Part shown: positions 11,880-23,235 of the stretch, piece after piece | Layout: each line of letters starts with the position of its first letter | Position numbering within the stretch: the stretch's first letter is position 1 | NCBI GenBank assembly: GCA_029237695.1 | Contig: CM055271.1 | Span: 80,425,488-80,489,487, forward strand | Reading direction: 5' to 3' | DNA from: Conchocele bisecta | Taxonomy: Eukaryota; Mollusca; Bivalvia; Lucinida; Thyasiridae | DNA: 64,000 nucleotides | Made by a program: the position numbers and the translations under genes | Notes under the pieces: generated by a model | Told to the model about the DNA's origin: nothing | Database searches by the model: none | What the model saw: only the letters and a program-made list of their open reading frames with translations

Positions 11880-12065
11880 ACGGAGCCCCGCAGGTGACGT
11901 ATAATTCGTTTTTATTAATTCGTTATTTATTAACACGAAATAAAAACTCTTTCCCTCAATTCAACAATTCGTTCCCACGAAATAACAATTCGTTCCCACC
12001 ACGAAATAACAATTCGTTCCCACGAATTAACAATTATTTCCCTCAATTTAACAATTCGTTGCGTG
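11880..12065. repeat. 21-bp TTCCCACGAAATAACAATTCG array, partial element
   Basis: A left end related to ACGGAGCCCCGCAGG is followed by about seven copies of the 21-bp unit. The right end of the element is missing, so this is a truncated relative of 6878-7261. Confidence 0.65.
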
Positions 12066-12079
12066 ATCAGTGACTCGCG

Positions 12080-12760
12080 CATCCAGGTCAATATCACATT
12101 TAGAATATCACTCTCGGACGCGTTTCGCAATATCAGTATATGTCCGCAATCATGTGACCCTCTATTGGGTAATTTCATTGGCTGGACTTCTCAGTCATAT
12201 ACTAATATATTATCATAGACTTAGAATAACAGGAGAACTAATTACACCCACATTTTGAAAAAAAAAGTAACCTTTTTTCGTCAGGGGTGTCCGTTCGTCT
12301 GTCTGTCCGTCTATTTTGAATGAGGCTTCCTTATGGTGGGTAGATGCGCGAAATGAATGTCGAATTTGCCATGACACCGGGTCATATATTGTCTCCATCT
12401 TGTAGATATTACATTTTGCAAATTTCTTCGTAAGAAATAAAAACACGTTATATTTGCTACATGAATGTGAATTCAGTATTGTGTGTAAATATGCTGAATG
12501 AATATTTTCGATTTTTCATTTGACAACAGGGTCATGGATTTTCTCCGCCTTTTTTACTTTGAATTTCGCAATTCTGCCTTGGAAGAAGTAAAACTCTTAA
12601 GCCGTAATACCTGGACACCTCATATTTTGTATGTAGCTTTCTTATGGTGTGTAGATACGCTCAAAGAATTTAGAGTGTTTTATGTGACACCCAGGTAATT
12701 AATTATTTACCCCTTTCGGACTTAAAAACAAAGTGAATAGATATGTTACTAAATTATTGC
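12080..12760. other. Non-coding stretch with a weak internal duplication
   Basis: A motif like CTTCCTTATGGTGGGTAGAT near 12326 recurs as CTTTCTTATGGTGTGTAGAT near 12637, suggesting a decayed ~310-bp repeat. No gene is supported. Confidence 0.4.
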
Positions 12761-12762
12761 CT

Positions 12763-13437
12763 GTGCAATAGTTCGGCGTTCCCGGGCAATAGTTCGGCGT
12801 TTCCGGGCAAAAGTTCCGCGTGCCTATGCAATAGTTCCGCGTGACTGGACAATAATTCAACGTGCCCCGGCAATAGTTCCACGTGCATGGGCAATAGTTC
12901 CGCGTTCCCGGGCAATAGTTCCGCGTGCATGTGCAATAGTTCCGCGTACCTGGGCAATAATTCCGCGTGTCCAGGCAATATTTCCGCGTGTCTGGGCAAT
13001 AATTCCGCGTTCCCGGGCAATGGTTCCGCGTGCCTGGGCAATAATTCCGTGTGCCCGGGCAATAGTTACACGTGCCCGTGCAATAGTTCCTCGTTCCCGG
13101 GCAATAGTTCCGCGTTCCCGGGCAATAGTTTCACGTTCCACAATAGTTCCGCGTTCCCGGGCAATAGTTTCACGTTCCCGGGCAATAGTTCCGCGTTCCC
13201 GGGCAATGGTTCCGCGTTCCCGGGCAATGGTTCCGCCGGGCAATAGTTCCGCGTTCCCGGGCAATGGTTCCGCGTTCCCGGCCAATGGTTCCGCGTTCAG
13301 GGGCAATAGTTCCACGTTCCCGGGCAATAGTTCCGCGCTCCCGGGCAATAGTTTCACGTGCCCGGGCAATAGTTCCGCGTTTCCGGGCAATAGTTCCGCG
13401 TTCCTGGGCAATAATTCGGCGTGCCCTGGCAATAGTC
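12763..13437. repeat. 21-bp GC-rich minisatellite, about 32 units
   Basis: The unit is TTCCGCGTTCCCGGGCAATAG, with many point variants. Because 21 is divisible by three, several frames on both strands stay open and read as heptapeptide repeats (PGNSSAF on plus, LLPGNAE on minus). These are by-products of the array. It is strikingly richer in G+C and CpG than its surroundings. Confidence 0.9.
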
Positions 13438-13744
13438 AACATTGCTTCATTCAGTGTATCTAAATAGTACATGTACATTTCTGTAACTATCCCGGTGATG
13501 CATCGATCGTTATCATCACAGTACTAACTTCCTTCCACAATCGTTACATAATTACAGATTTGTCACATGGATTTACCTAAACTATGCACACATTTACATT
13601 TCCTATAGTCCGGCTTCCAAGAGTCGATTTTTGGCTTAAACCTGTTTCGAATAACATATTAAATATAATTTGTTTATTACTGATTTTGCATAACTAGACC
13701 GTCTACTGTCCGTTTCACGAAATATTATGTCCACATTTTACGGA

Positions 13745-13745
<1 letters not shown>
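13438..13745. other. Short non-coding stretch
   Basis: Unique-looking AT-rich DNA between the minisatellite and the CT repeat. Nothing is recognised in it. Confidence 0.4.

Positions 13746-13824
<79 letters not shown>
13746..13824. repeat. (CT)n microsatellite
   Basis: About 79 bases of nearly pure CT with two interruptions. It sits exactly where the 5' part of the paralogous gene that follows should be, so its expansion or a deletion there may have removed the original start. Confidence 0.95.
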
Positions 13825-13829
13825 TAAGA

Positions 13830-14920
13830 ATTGGCGAGCAGAATAAAAATGAAAAACTCACACAGTTCGAAGTGGAGATGCAAAATGTAAAAATAGATAT
13901 TGAGCAGCCTGGTGAAACAGCTGGTCTAGATGTGTGTGCAGGCGGAATGGAAAATATATCTAGATCAGGAGAAATGCACATGAAACATAAAACTGAAACT
14001 GAAGCAGACTCAATGAAAGGCGGCATTGCAAAAGGTGGAGCAGATAATAATAACGAAACAGATAAAACAGATGCACATCACTATGACATAATTATATTTA
14101 ATGTCAATGCAAAGAACGCTGAAAAGCAAAGCAAAGCAGGGGTTGAATCAGTTATTAAAAAAAGCATACCCACAATAATAATGGTTCAATAATACAACAA
14201 AGGAATACTGGAAAGCAACCATTTGCCAAAATACAAACTGGTTGACTGTGAAACACGACGGTATGAGCATGCTATTATGTGGATCAAACATGCTGGCCTG
14301 ATAAATATATGGCAGCACGATAGTTACTATTGAAACAATATCGCTCGAAATGATGCGGAAATTGTTTGACGACAACGGAGAAGATGAGACAATCAAAGTT
14401 GTTGGAGCGCATGTGTATGGTCAAGGTTACGGACGACTCCGTTCCATTTTATTTTATCTGTATTTCTTGGCATGGCCGCAATAATTACGATAAAAATGAT
14501 TACGATACAAAAATGATTGCGATAAAAAAGCAAAGGTTGGCGATAAAAAGAGAAAATATGAATTAAAAGAAGAAGATCTTGATACATTAATATAATGTTT
14601 TCGTCATTTGGTGAAAACTATGAAGATTTCGCTGCTAGTTGGTGGGGATTTTACTTGTAGTTATGAAAAGGTTAGAAAAGACATTGGCGTCACGCTACAC
14701 GACTACGAAACATCCGCAACGCGAACTGGTAAAGGAACAGCGAAATACAAAAACGAAACGATAAACAAATGACAAGTAGATAAATTAGTTCTTTATCAAC
14801 AAATGACATACGTTTGACAGAAACACAAGAGTTGCAGCAAAGTTTAGGTGGCGACCACGTGTGGTTTGATCACGACCCCGTCTGAGCCTGCATCAAACGT
14901 GTAGGTCAGACAACTTAACC
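13830..14920 (+). pseudogene. Decayed paralogue of the 9534 coiled-coil/EEP-like gene
   Basis: Pieces in the same order as in the intact gene appear in shifting frames. They are a coiled-coil remnant (EVEMQNVKIDIE), an acidic linker, HYDIIIFNV (against HFDAIIFDI), FYFICISWHG (against EFICVSFHG), ISLLVGGDFTCSYEK (against IPLLVGGSFNISLYD), and a C-terminal QQSLGG...DHDPV (against HNSLGAYKKYFIRDPV). Stops or frame changes lie near 14190, 14330, 14380, 14580 and 14770-14880. The N-terminus is cut by the CT repeat. Catalytic-type residues lost in the intact copy (GGD, DHDP) are present here, so the ancestor was probably an active EEP enzyme. The copies share no clear nucleotide identity, so the duplication is old. 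Confidence 0.75.
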
Positions 14921-14939
14921 AGTTTGAATGTGTAGTGTA

Positions 14940-15240
14940 TGAAGAAACGCGATAATTCTTATTTATTACATGAATGTTTTTCACAGTGTAATACCACAGT
15001 GTAATATAACTATAAATACACTAGTGTAATAAATATGCAAATTAGGCCACTGCAGAAAACATGATAGATAACCAGTACATCTTCAATGTATACTGTTGTG
15101 TATGCAATACATCTAATCCACCATGTGTTGATTTAATATGATATTTATTATACACGTAGACTGATTTCAAAAGAAACTCGGCTAAAAGTAAACTCGTTAA
15201 ATAAATATCATATTAAATCATCACAAGCACAAGACTGTGT
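14940..15240. repeat. Inverted-repeat element related to 11450-11870
   Basis: Contains TTTAATATGATATTTATTA and its inverse near 15133 and 15200, plus TACACTAGTGTAATAAATATG near 15012, which mirrors the other copy. Confidence 0.55.
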
Positions 15241-15388
15241 ACACTACGGTGCCATATATTATGTAGTAGCTTGCAATTAAAAGTCAAATTTCCTATGCCA
15301 CGATCTTCAAAGTGCATGCTCACGTGGTAGAACAACACCAATGGCTGAAAGTGTTGCAAGCGCGCCCACTCCAAGGTACATGTAAGTA

Positions 15389-15974
15389 CAGTAGCGCTTT
15401 TCTGCTCCTTACCTATGTGTATATACTAATATCGTATATATATCGTAATCGTATAGTATTGGTATATCTAATGAGCATATCGTATGATCATATAATATTG
15501 GTATGTTTGTACCGTATCATCGTGTAGTACAGTTTGTTTACATTATACAAACGTACTATACGAAAATTACAAACATACGATATCCGGACACAGAGATAGA
15601 TTAGTAATATTACGCATTTCTGAATATTATGAAAAAAAAATGCCGAGGCGGACCAAATATTAGGGGCTGACCAAATATTAGGGCATATAGTACACGGCAA
15701 CACCGTTGATATATCGTATACATTTACGGTATTCTGGTACATTTATACGGTACACAAATCTGGTATGTTTCTACGATACAAACGTACTAGAATTATACAC
15801 ATGTATAAAAATCGTATAAACGTACGATTTGAATGGTATTGGTTGGTATGTACGGTACAAACATACCGTACGTTTATATTATATGCATATCGTATAGAAA
15901 ACATATCGTATTGGTATAGTATATGTATAGTATTGGTAGAGTACGTATAGTTGACCTGCAGAAAAGCGCTACTG
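15389..15974. mobile_element. Tc1/mariner-like TIR element with TA target duplication
   Basis: Perfect 17-bp ends CAGTAGCGCTTTTCTGC (15389-15405) and the inverse (15958-15974) are flanked by TA on both sides. The 586-bp body is full of short TATCGTA/TACGATA palindromes and has no transposase frame. TA duplication and the CAG start fit a non-autonomous Tc1/mariner relative. Confidence 0.8.
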
Positions 15975-15979
15975 TATTA

Positions 15980-16489
15980 TTTGATAGTTTCCTTAATATA
16001 CAACAGATTATGATGAAATATGGCGTAGCAAACGTGTCTTTATGAGCTGCATTTGTTGGTGGTCTCGGGACTTCGGCACATACTTATGTGGCTTTTGCGA
16101 AAAATTGATATCCGTGTCAGTAAACACGGAAATCCATTCTTCGAAAAAACGACAGACGTTGGGGCAAAGTACAGAGACCACTGAATATAACAAGACGCCT
16201 TTGATGCGCCAAATTTCATAAAAATCCGTTATATAATAAGGACAATATAAAAGAATACGTACATTGAATCGGAGGCGCTTCTAGAAGGTTCAGTAATTGT
16301 TGTTGTTGTTGTAATTACGTGATCATGCACCTTGGATCTTGCATAGCAGCGATTATTCCCTTTCTGACCAGTTTACATAGAGCATACCAGACAGTGAGTC
16401 TACTGTCTGTTTCACGTTTTGCTGCCGACGATCTTTTGACCATTAAGCACATTACATCTTAATTTGTGTTAGATGTAAGTAGTTGTCAT
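15980..16489. other. Non-coding stretch, no gene seen
   Basis: Holds a short (GTT)n run near 16303 and otherwise unique-looking sequence. Confidence 0.4.
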
Positions 16490-16760
16490 AGATAACAAAA
16501 AAGTCACCCTCCCCATTTTGTTTAATTTGATGAAATTCCGTCAAATATTGATTTTATTGCGAACAAAATATTTTCCTATGGGAATTTAACCTGGAGCTAA
16601 AATTGATTTTTTAAATATTTTTTTATTTGTGAACCCCCCGCCACAGACCTCTTCCACCTCTTTTCCCCCATGTTAAATTCCCATAGGAAAATCGTCAATC
16701 ATCAATATTTGATGGAATTTCATCAAAGAAAAAAAATTGAGGAGGGTGACTTTTTTTTTA
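16490..16760. mobile_element. TIR element, CACCCTCCCC family
   Basis: The left end GTCACCCTCCCCATTTTG and the right end GAGGAGGGTGAC have inner inverse blocks (TGATTTTATTGCGAA, CATGTTAAATTCCCATAGG). This is the second copy of the family at 5508-5870. Confidence 0.65.
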
Positions 16761-17132
16761 TTGGTGAAAAAGTACTTGCATTTAAATATGTTTTTAGATT
16801 TAATGTGTTTAATAGGCAAAGGTTCGTTGGCAGAAAAAAACAGTGGAAGAGACAGCAGTATCGTTTGATAATAAAGGTCACATGAACATTTTTTATATAT
16901 TTGTAAATAATACAATTTGATAATATGAATTAAAAGTTACAGGGTTCAGCCAAAAAATTAATTAGCTGAAATTGCATAACTTTTGAACGGATTATAATTT
17001 TTGCATGATATTTTATCCATGTTGTTTGTATTGTCATTACATGTATCTACCAGTTTACAAAATATATTTTCAATTGTATTTTTTCTATTCATATGACCTA
17101 TAATTTTATCAGGCAGGAATTCCGAGGCTCGC
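16761..17132. other. Non-coding stretch before the satellite
   Basis: No gene. Near 17108 a TTATCAGGCAGGAATTCCGAGG segment matches the centre of the hairpin element at 33291-33434, and may be the source from which the following satellite grew. Confidence 0.45.
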
Positions 17133-17943
17133 CTGAGCCTGATAAACCTGATATCAAAATACACTAGTATGGTATGTTATTTATCAGGTATGTTCATGCT
17201 ATAGACTGAGCCTGATAAACCTGATATCAAAATACACTAGTATGGTATGCTATTTAGCAGGTATGTTCATGCTATAGACTGAGCCTGATAACCTGATCAT
17301 ACACTAGTATGGTATGCTATTTATCAGGTATGTTCATGCTATAGATGAGCCTGATAACCTGATATCAAAATACACTAGTATGGTATGCTATTTAGCAGGT
17401 ATGTTCATGCTATAGACTGAGCCTGATAAACCTGATATCAAAATACACTAGTATGATATGCTATTTATCAGGTATGTTCATGCTATAGACTGAGACTGAT
17501 AAACCTGATATCAAAATACACTAGTATGGTATGCTATTTAGCAGGTATGTTCATGCTATAGACTGAGCCTGATAAACCTGATATCAAAATACACTAGTAT
17601 GATATGCTATTTATCAGGTATGTTCATGCTATAGACTGAGCCTGATAAACCTGATATCAAAATACACTAGTATGGTATGCTATTTATCAGGTATGTTCAT
17701 GCTATAGACTGAGCCTGATAAATCTGATATCAAAGGACACTAGTATGGTATGCTATTTATCAGGTATGTTAATGCTATAGACTGAGCCTGATAAATCTGA
17801 TATCAAAGGACACTAGTATGTTATGCTATTTATCAGGTATGTTCATGCTATAGACTGAGCCTGATAAACCTGATATCAAAAGACACTAGTATGGTATACT
17901 ATTTATCAGGTATGTTCATGCTATAGACTGAGCCTGATGAACC
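17133..17943. repeat. 73-bp satellite, about 11 units
   Basis: Each unit contains GCCTGATAAACCTGATATCA, ACACTAGTATGGTATGCT, TTATCAGGTATGTTCATGC and TATAGACTGA. The unit is internally semi-palindromic (CCTGATAAA against TTTATCAGG). Units differ by a few bases and a few short deletions. Confidence 0.9.
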
Positions 17944-18382
17944 TTATTAGATTTCCATATACTTTACATGGGGCCCCAGGAAGAGTACAACAATCTTAAA
18001 TGTACCAACTGACTTTTCTCACATTTCATCCACATCTGAGACCCAGTGCCTTTAATTCGGATTTCAGATTGTGAAAAAATGTACAAATACCTAACTAACG
18101 ATATGCTTTGTGTAATATGTTTTAAAATAGTTTGTTCGTTGTTGCAGCATGTTTGCACATACATTTGGCTATATGAGGGTAAGAAACAAGATTTAACCCT
18201 TCAACACAGTGCGTATGTGCCGTGAAACACGGTGTTGTGAAACATTTATGATATCCTGCCAATACGACATAATCACTGCGTATGAATATGTGCGGTTGTC
18301 ATACTAGTCGATTCTCCGATTTTGAGGATGCGGCTTAGGTTATTTATTTTTTGCATTTTAAAGCTATTTGTAGAACAGAACA
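17944..18382. other. Non-coding stretch
   Basis: Unique-looking, no gene or repeat recognised. Confidence 0.4.
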
Positions 18383-18509
18383 GTAGGTTAGTGTCGTGAA
18401 TGGGAAATAATATCTGGCGCGGCAGGGAAACGGGATGTGCAAGGCAGAACCTCGCCCATCCCGTTTCCTACGCCTTGCCAGATATGTTTTCCCATTCACG
18501 GCACTAACC
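18383..18509. repeat. Hairpin element, TAGGTTAGTG family
   Basis: Arms TAGGTTAGTGTCGTGAATGG and CCATTCACGGCACTAACCA enclose TATCTGGC and AAACGGGATG with their inverses. A partial second copy is at 35515-35617. Confidence 0.7.
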
Positions 18510-18652
18510 AAATATTCTCTATTTTCATACCGTGTTACACATGTTATGTAGTAGATACGTATCTGTTTAAGTTTGTTTGTCACGAGTAACTGTAGCTACA
18601 CGTATGCAATGTGAGATGTAAGGAATCGTTAAACAAATCTTATATTTAAAGG

Positions 18653-18785
18653 TGCATGCCCACTCAGTAGGCACAAAATTGTCTTTATATCAGAGACATC
18701 ATCTGAGACATTTTCTGGCAAAATAAACATTCATCCGAGACATTTTCTGGCAATATAAACATTCATTCACCATTACCCCAAGTAT
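18653..18785. mobile_element. Fragment of the TTAA-flanked TIR element
   Basis: Left end only, TTTAAAGGTGCATGCCCACT, with a duplicated internal ATCTGAGACATTTTCTGGCA segment. It breaks off into a 21-bp array. Confidence 0.65.
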
Positions 18786-18789
18786 TGAT

Positions 18790-19375
18790 TGACAATTAAT
18801 TCGTTCCCACGATATAACGATTTGTTCCATCGAATTGACAATTCGTTCCCACGATATAACCATTCGTTAATTTGGTAAGGGCTGTAACTAATGTTGTGAG
18901 AACGTGTAGCCCAATGCCATTGTACTTATATGCAATAAAATATGTTTAAGCTAACAATTTACCACGATATAACAATTCGTTAATTCGAGGGAATGAATTG
19001 TTAAATTGATGGAACGAATTGTTATTTCGTGGGAACGAATTGTCGATTCGAGGGAACGAATTGTTAATTCGTGGGAACGAACTGTTAATTCGTGAAAACG
19101 AATTGCAATATCATGGAACGAATTGTTAATTCGAGGGAACGAATTGTAATATCGTGGGAACGAATTGTTAATTCGAGGGAACGAATTGTAATATCGTGGG
19201 AACGAATTGTTAATTCGAGGGATTAACAACTCGTTCCCACGAAATGACAATTCATTCCCTCAATTTAACAATTCGTTCCCTCGAATTCCCGTGGGAACGA
19301 ATTGTTATTTCATGGGAACGAACTAATAAAAAACGAATTCTACGTCCCCTGCGGGACACAAGGGTTATATGTATA
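18790..19375. repeat. 21-bp TTCCCACGAAATAACAATTCG arrays in both orientations
   Basis: A plus-oriented block (18795-18870) is followed by a longer minus-oriented block (18960-19220) and a short plus block. It ends in an ACGTCCCCTGCGGGAC segment like the end of the related elements. The back-to-back orientation makes a large inverted repeat. Confidence 0.75.
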
Positions 19376-19632
19376 TGGCACTCTGCCTGTTGCTAATGAC
19401 ATTTACATGAGGGATCGTATCTAGTTATCTCCCTTTGAATTTATTTATAGACATCCTGCCAAACATGAACATTCAATCGCATTTATCTCGATGTAAATAT
19501 TCCGTTCTGATTTTGGGATTTTCCCCTCAATGCAGCAGGTTGAAATGGGATCGAACCTGTTTGCCCGGCCTTACATGACCATAGCTGTTGATAGGTCGTT
19601 AAACACTAATAAACAAACAAACAAACAAACTG
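19376..19632 (+). mobile_element. SINE-like 3' part with a CAAA tail
   Basis: Contains CGATGTAAATATTCCGTTCT, TGCAGCAGGTTGAAATGGGA and TTGATAGGTCGTTAAACACT, ending in (CAAA)n. The body and the upstream flank are repeated closely at 54140-54352. Confidence 0.65.
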
Positions 19633-20094
19633 TATCTTGTTTTGTCCTTTAAATGAGCATTTGTGGTGTTTTTCACTGGCGTTGATTCAGATCATGCTAT
19701 ATGTTTGCGCAATCTGATCCGGGACTGTGCTATTTGTCACATTCATATTGTTATACTTATTAATGTTGTGAAGACGGATATGGGTCTACTCTGTTGGCAA
19801 TCTCAATGTTAGTACATTTCAATAAGAAATAAAGGCTTAAATACAACGCAGGACAATATCTCTATCAATAGATTTACAAAGGGAAATAACTGACTACGAT
19901 CGTAATTGTACCGGTGCCCGTAAATCTTGCCAAGATGTTAACGTTTCTGAACATTTATTGATAATATCAAATTGCAATCAAGCAGTCTGATTGGCTGAGC
20001 ATGAGCTGTAGTACAACTCAGGATCAGCCGATCAATCTGCTTGACTTCAAGTACAATAGTCATGTACAGTCTACACTCGTTTTCTCAAAGTCCA

Positions 20095-20884
20095 GGGGGC
20101 CGTTTCACTAAACTTCGTACGACTAAAATGTTCGTAAGTGCAACAATATGTGTGTAAATTTCACATTAACAATGTTTTCTTGTAAACAATTGGATTTACA
20201 TTTATTGAGCATATGCAGCCTATGCTAAATAAATGTAAATCAATCAATTAAAATTAACATACGATCCTAAATTTGCACTACAGGGATCCTCCAGATAATC
20301 GGACAAAAATGGCAGTGTGTTTACGATATTTTTCTTAAAATAGCAGCTACGGGCATAAGACTTTCACAGAACAATCCTCGGTTCTTGCTTTCTCAGCGCG
20401 TGTAAACTGTTTATCAAACTGTGCCATCTTTCTCACTTAAAATTGGGTCAGATCATCAGTCGTAAGATTGCCCCAAAATTAGCATCAACAATCAGTTATC
20501 CGGACAAATGTATTCTATTCTCACATTGAAATCATAAGTTTATCGCCTGTAAACCAGTATAAACGGCATTGTGTAGTCCTGCAGAAAAATCAAACACCCT
20601 TCGCTTCTTGGAAATGACGTAATGGGCGCACGCGATTGTGCCCCACGCGCGACTTTTGACGTTGTAAACAACTTGTGGACAGAGTTGGGGAATGTTTAAA
20701 GTTTACTAAAATATTTACCTTGGCGATATATTCTTCACACTGGTATGGAAAGTTGCAATATCGGATGAAAGAATGCGCTTAATTAACAGGTATTTTCATT
20801 TGTCCTATAAACTGATTGTCCGGATAACTGGTATGACCCCTATACGAACATTTTAGTCGTACGAAGTTTAGTGAAACGGGCCCC
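20095..20884. mobile_element. GGGGCCGTTTCAC TIR element interrupted by another element
   Basis: The left half (20095-20280) and the right half (20843-20884) together make one family copy, with ends GGGGGCCGTTTCAC and GTGAAACGGGCCCC. The interruption is 20281-20842. Confidence 0.8.
20281..20842. mobile_element. Nested pogo/mariner-like TIR element
   Basis: The left end CAGGGATCCTCCAGATAATC is inverse-related to the right end CCGGATAACTGGTATGACCC. TA lies on both sides (20279-20280, 20843-20844). Inner segments near the ends carry TCCGGACAAA. The 562-bp body has no transposase frame. The CAGGG start and TA duplication fit the pogo/Tc1-mariner superfamily. Confidence 0.7.
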
Positions 20885-21756
20885 ATGGGACTGAGGAAAA
20901 TGCATCGAGATAAGGAACAATTGAGTTAACGAGAGTTAGTAAATAGAAAACACGTGGTTGGGACCAGGAATTTGATTTTGACTTATCAGTAGTATGACTG
21001 AAGACAGTTTGAGGTAACGAGCGTTGACTGTATTTTAACATAAAAATAAATTAAAATATTGGCCACATTAGCGCAGGCGGTGGTGTACCTACACGTACAT
21101 GAACAGTACTGTCTGCGTGTTTCTTCCAAGTTTATATGCCCGATGTGGCGTTTTGGTTTGACTCTCGTTTGCCACAATTTTGACTCACAGTTCGTCCAAG
21201 TTTAACTCACGTTAGTTTGTTTAACTCGCGTTAGGCGCACGATTGACTTATGGTTGGCCCACGTTTGGCTCACATTCGCGCTACGATTGCCAAGACCAGT
21301 TTTGGTCTTTCTGTGCATTTCTCCATTTTCTTTTCACTGCACATGTGCAGCGTTTTCCTAAGAAACGTTTTCTGTACCAATGCGCAACGTTTCAGGAGCC
21401 CCTATTTTTGCGCTTTTATATCAGTACGTCATAAAAAAAAAAGAGATTTTATCGGTTAAGAAACGCAGAAAACCGCCGAGAAACTTCGTGAAATAGGTAA
21501 AAATGGGGAAAACACATTTTCAACGTTTCAAAACTGGAAAACTAACGGAGACGTCTAGTTTCCCAATGGAAACACATGCACACGCTCGTATACACGTACC
21601 TTGTCGTAACGATATCCTTTGACCGAAATTTCGAATGCATTTTATATTTATATTGATTTTAACTAACTATTGTAGACATATGTGAGATGAAATTATCGTC
21701 ACAGTAAATGGCTCTTTAACCCTTTCAACCCTGCAGACCACGAAACCAACATTTGC

Positions 21757-21826
21757 AAACACTGTAGATCCAGATGAGCCGGCTCGTAACCAGCCGTCTC
21801 ATCAAGATCTACAGTGTTTGTCAGTA
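21757..21826. repeat. Hairpin with AACACTGTAGATC arms
   Basis: AACACTGTAGATCCAGATGA and its inverse surround a GCCGGCTCG/CAGCCGTCTC loop region. It recurs in unit 2 (26893-26950) and, decayed, at 63124-63183. Confidence 0.65.
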
Positions 21827-22085
21827 TTGTTCAGATTGTATAAATAGATTTCTCATAACTGGTTAATCAACTGGTCCAAATGTTTTGAATACGGACTTAT
21901 TGTGAATACTGAATTATTGTAAATAATGAATTATTATATGTAATGAATCATTATGAATAATGAATGTTACGCTTAATGAATTATTATGAATAATGAAATG
22001 ATTTAGGGGTGAAAGAGTTAATAACTATATGCCCATGAACCCGTGACATGGTCAACTATGATTTTTGCTTTTATATGTTACATAT

Positions 22086-22154
22086 AGTGAACTCTTTCTA
22101 AACCGGACACCCTGGGAGGTCCCCAGGGTGTCCGGTTTAAAGATGTTCCACTGT
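22086..22154. repeat. Mariner-type terminal hairpin
   Basis: TCTAAACCGGACACCCTGGG and its inverse, with only the GAGGTCC centre between them. This is one end of the element family described at 22532. Confidence 0.7.
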
Positions 22155-22531
22155 AAATCAGGCGTATGACCATTCTGATACGTATTTGTGTGATTTGCAA
22201 TCGCAAACATACATTAACATCTAGACATGCAAGAAGCAAATGTATTTGTAGTTAGATTTAGTCAATTTGTATCAATATAACGTGACCAAACTACATGTAT
22301 GGCTACACATGTTTTTGTTTGCATTCTGCATGAATATATGATGATATAGTACACGTGTTACATATGTATACATGTAACGCACACACATTATGTTTACTCA
22401 GATTTTAGTTACTTTGTATAAATATAACCTGACCATACTATGTCTACAACATTAAACTTGTTTGTGTGTTTTACATGGTGATATGATGATATAATATACT
22501 GTACATGTTTAAACATTAGTCAGGCTTTATA

Positions 22532-22736
22532 CAGTGGAACCTCTCTAAACCGGACACGCTGGCAGATCCTCAGGGTGTCCGGTTTAGAGAGGTTCCATTG
22601 TAATTGAGCACTCTATGAACACTTCTTTGTGATTTTCAATCATGTACAGGCTCGACAATACATTGCAATGAAACTGATTTAAATTAAACAAAATGGTGTT
22701 GCCAGGCTGTCCGGTTTACAGAGGTGCATACTGTAG
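22532..22736. mobile_element. Short mariner-type non-autonomous element
   Basis: Starts TA-CAGTGGAACCTCTCTAAAC and ends GTCCGGTTTACAGAGG...CTG-TA, with an extra palindrome (CCGGACA...TGTCCGG) next to the left end. About 205 bp, non-coding. The TA flanks fit Tc1/mariner. Confidence 0.7.
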
Positions 22737-22787
22737 TCACTTTAGTTAACACAAAGTGAATAGACTATGACTACACATTTGTGTGGT

Positions 22788-23193
22788 GGTTGGTCGGGCG
22801 AACGCGACCGCGTAAATTAACGGTAGGGGTCCTCCTTATTAAATAGGAATCACGATTTGCCTGGTTTGGTCCTCAGGCACGTTTTTATCTTTGGCTCTTG
22901 TGTACCTGGGAGTTGAATTGGGTTATTCCCATTATAAAAGTAGTAAGAGTATTCCTGTTCCTACTGCCTTTTTTTTTTTTGGGGGGGGGGAGGTGGCCAA
23001 GTGATTCTGGTGTGGCGAGGACCTGGCATCAGATCAGGATTATTCTGATTTTATTGTAAATATAAATATTCTGATTTTGGGATCCTCAGGTAATATATGG
23101 GATTTAGTACTAAATCCATTGACCAGGCCTTAAATGACCTTAGCTGTTGATAGGCCGTTAAACTCCAACAAACAAACAAACAAACAAACAAAC
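22788..23193 (+). mobile_element. SINE-like element, near full length
   Basis: Starts GGTTGGTCGGGCGAACG, carries GTGATTCTGGTGTGGCGAGG and GACCTTAGCTGTTGATAGGC, and ends GCCGTTAAACTCCAACAAAC followed by (CAAA)n. No tRNA head is evident, so it may be the 3' end of a LINE or a SINE with a different head. Confidence 0.7.
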
Positions 23194-23235
23194 ATATAAT
23201 ATGCTTGTTCATTCATAGACATATACATGTGTATA

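Noticed and set aside
12754..13478. Long open frames on both strands with heptapeptide repeats (up to ~190 codons)
   Set aside because: A 21-bp minisatellite keeps several frames open at once. The same DNA reads open in multiple frames and strands, with no start context or flanking coding sequence.
13715..14026. Minus-strand frame rich in Arg-Glu
   Set aside because: (CT)n read as RERERE, and antisense to the pseudogene.
17935..17950. Hammerhead ribozyme core (CTGATGA near the end of the satellite; GACGAAA near 51704)
   Set aside because: The CTGATGA...GAAA pairing and required stems are not present together at either site.
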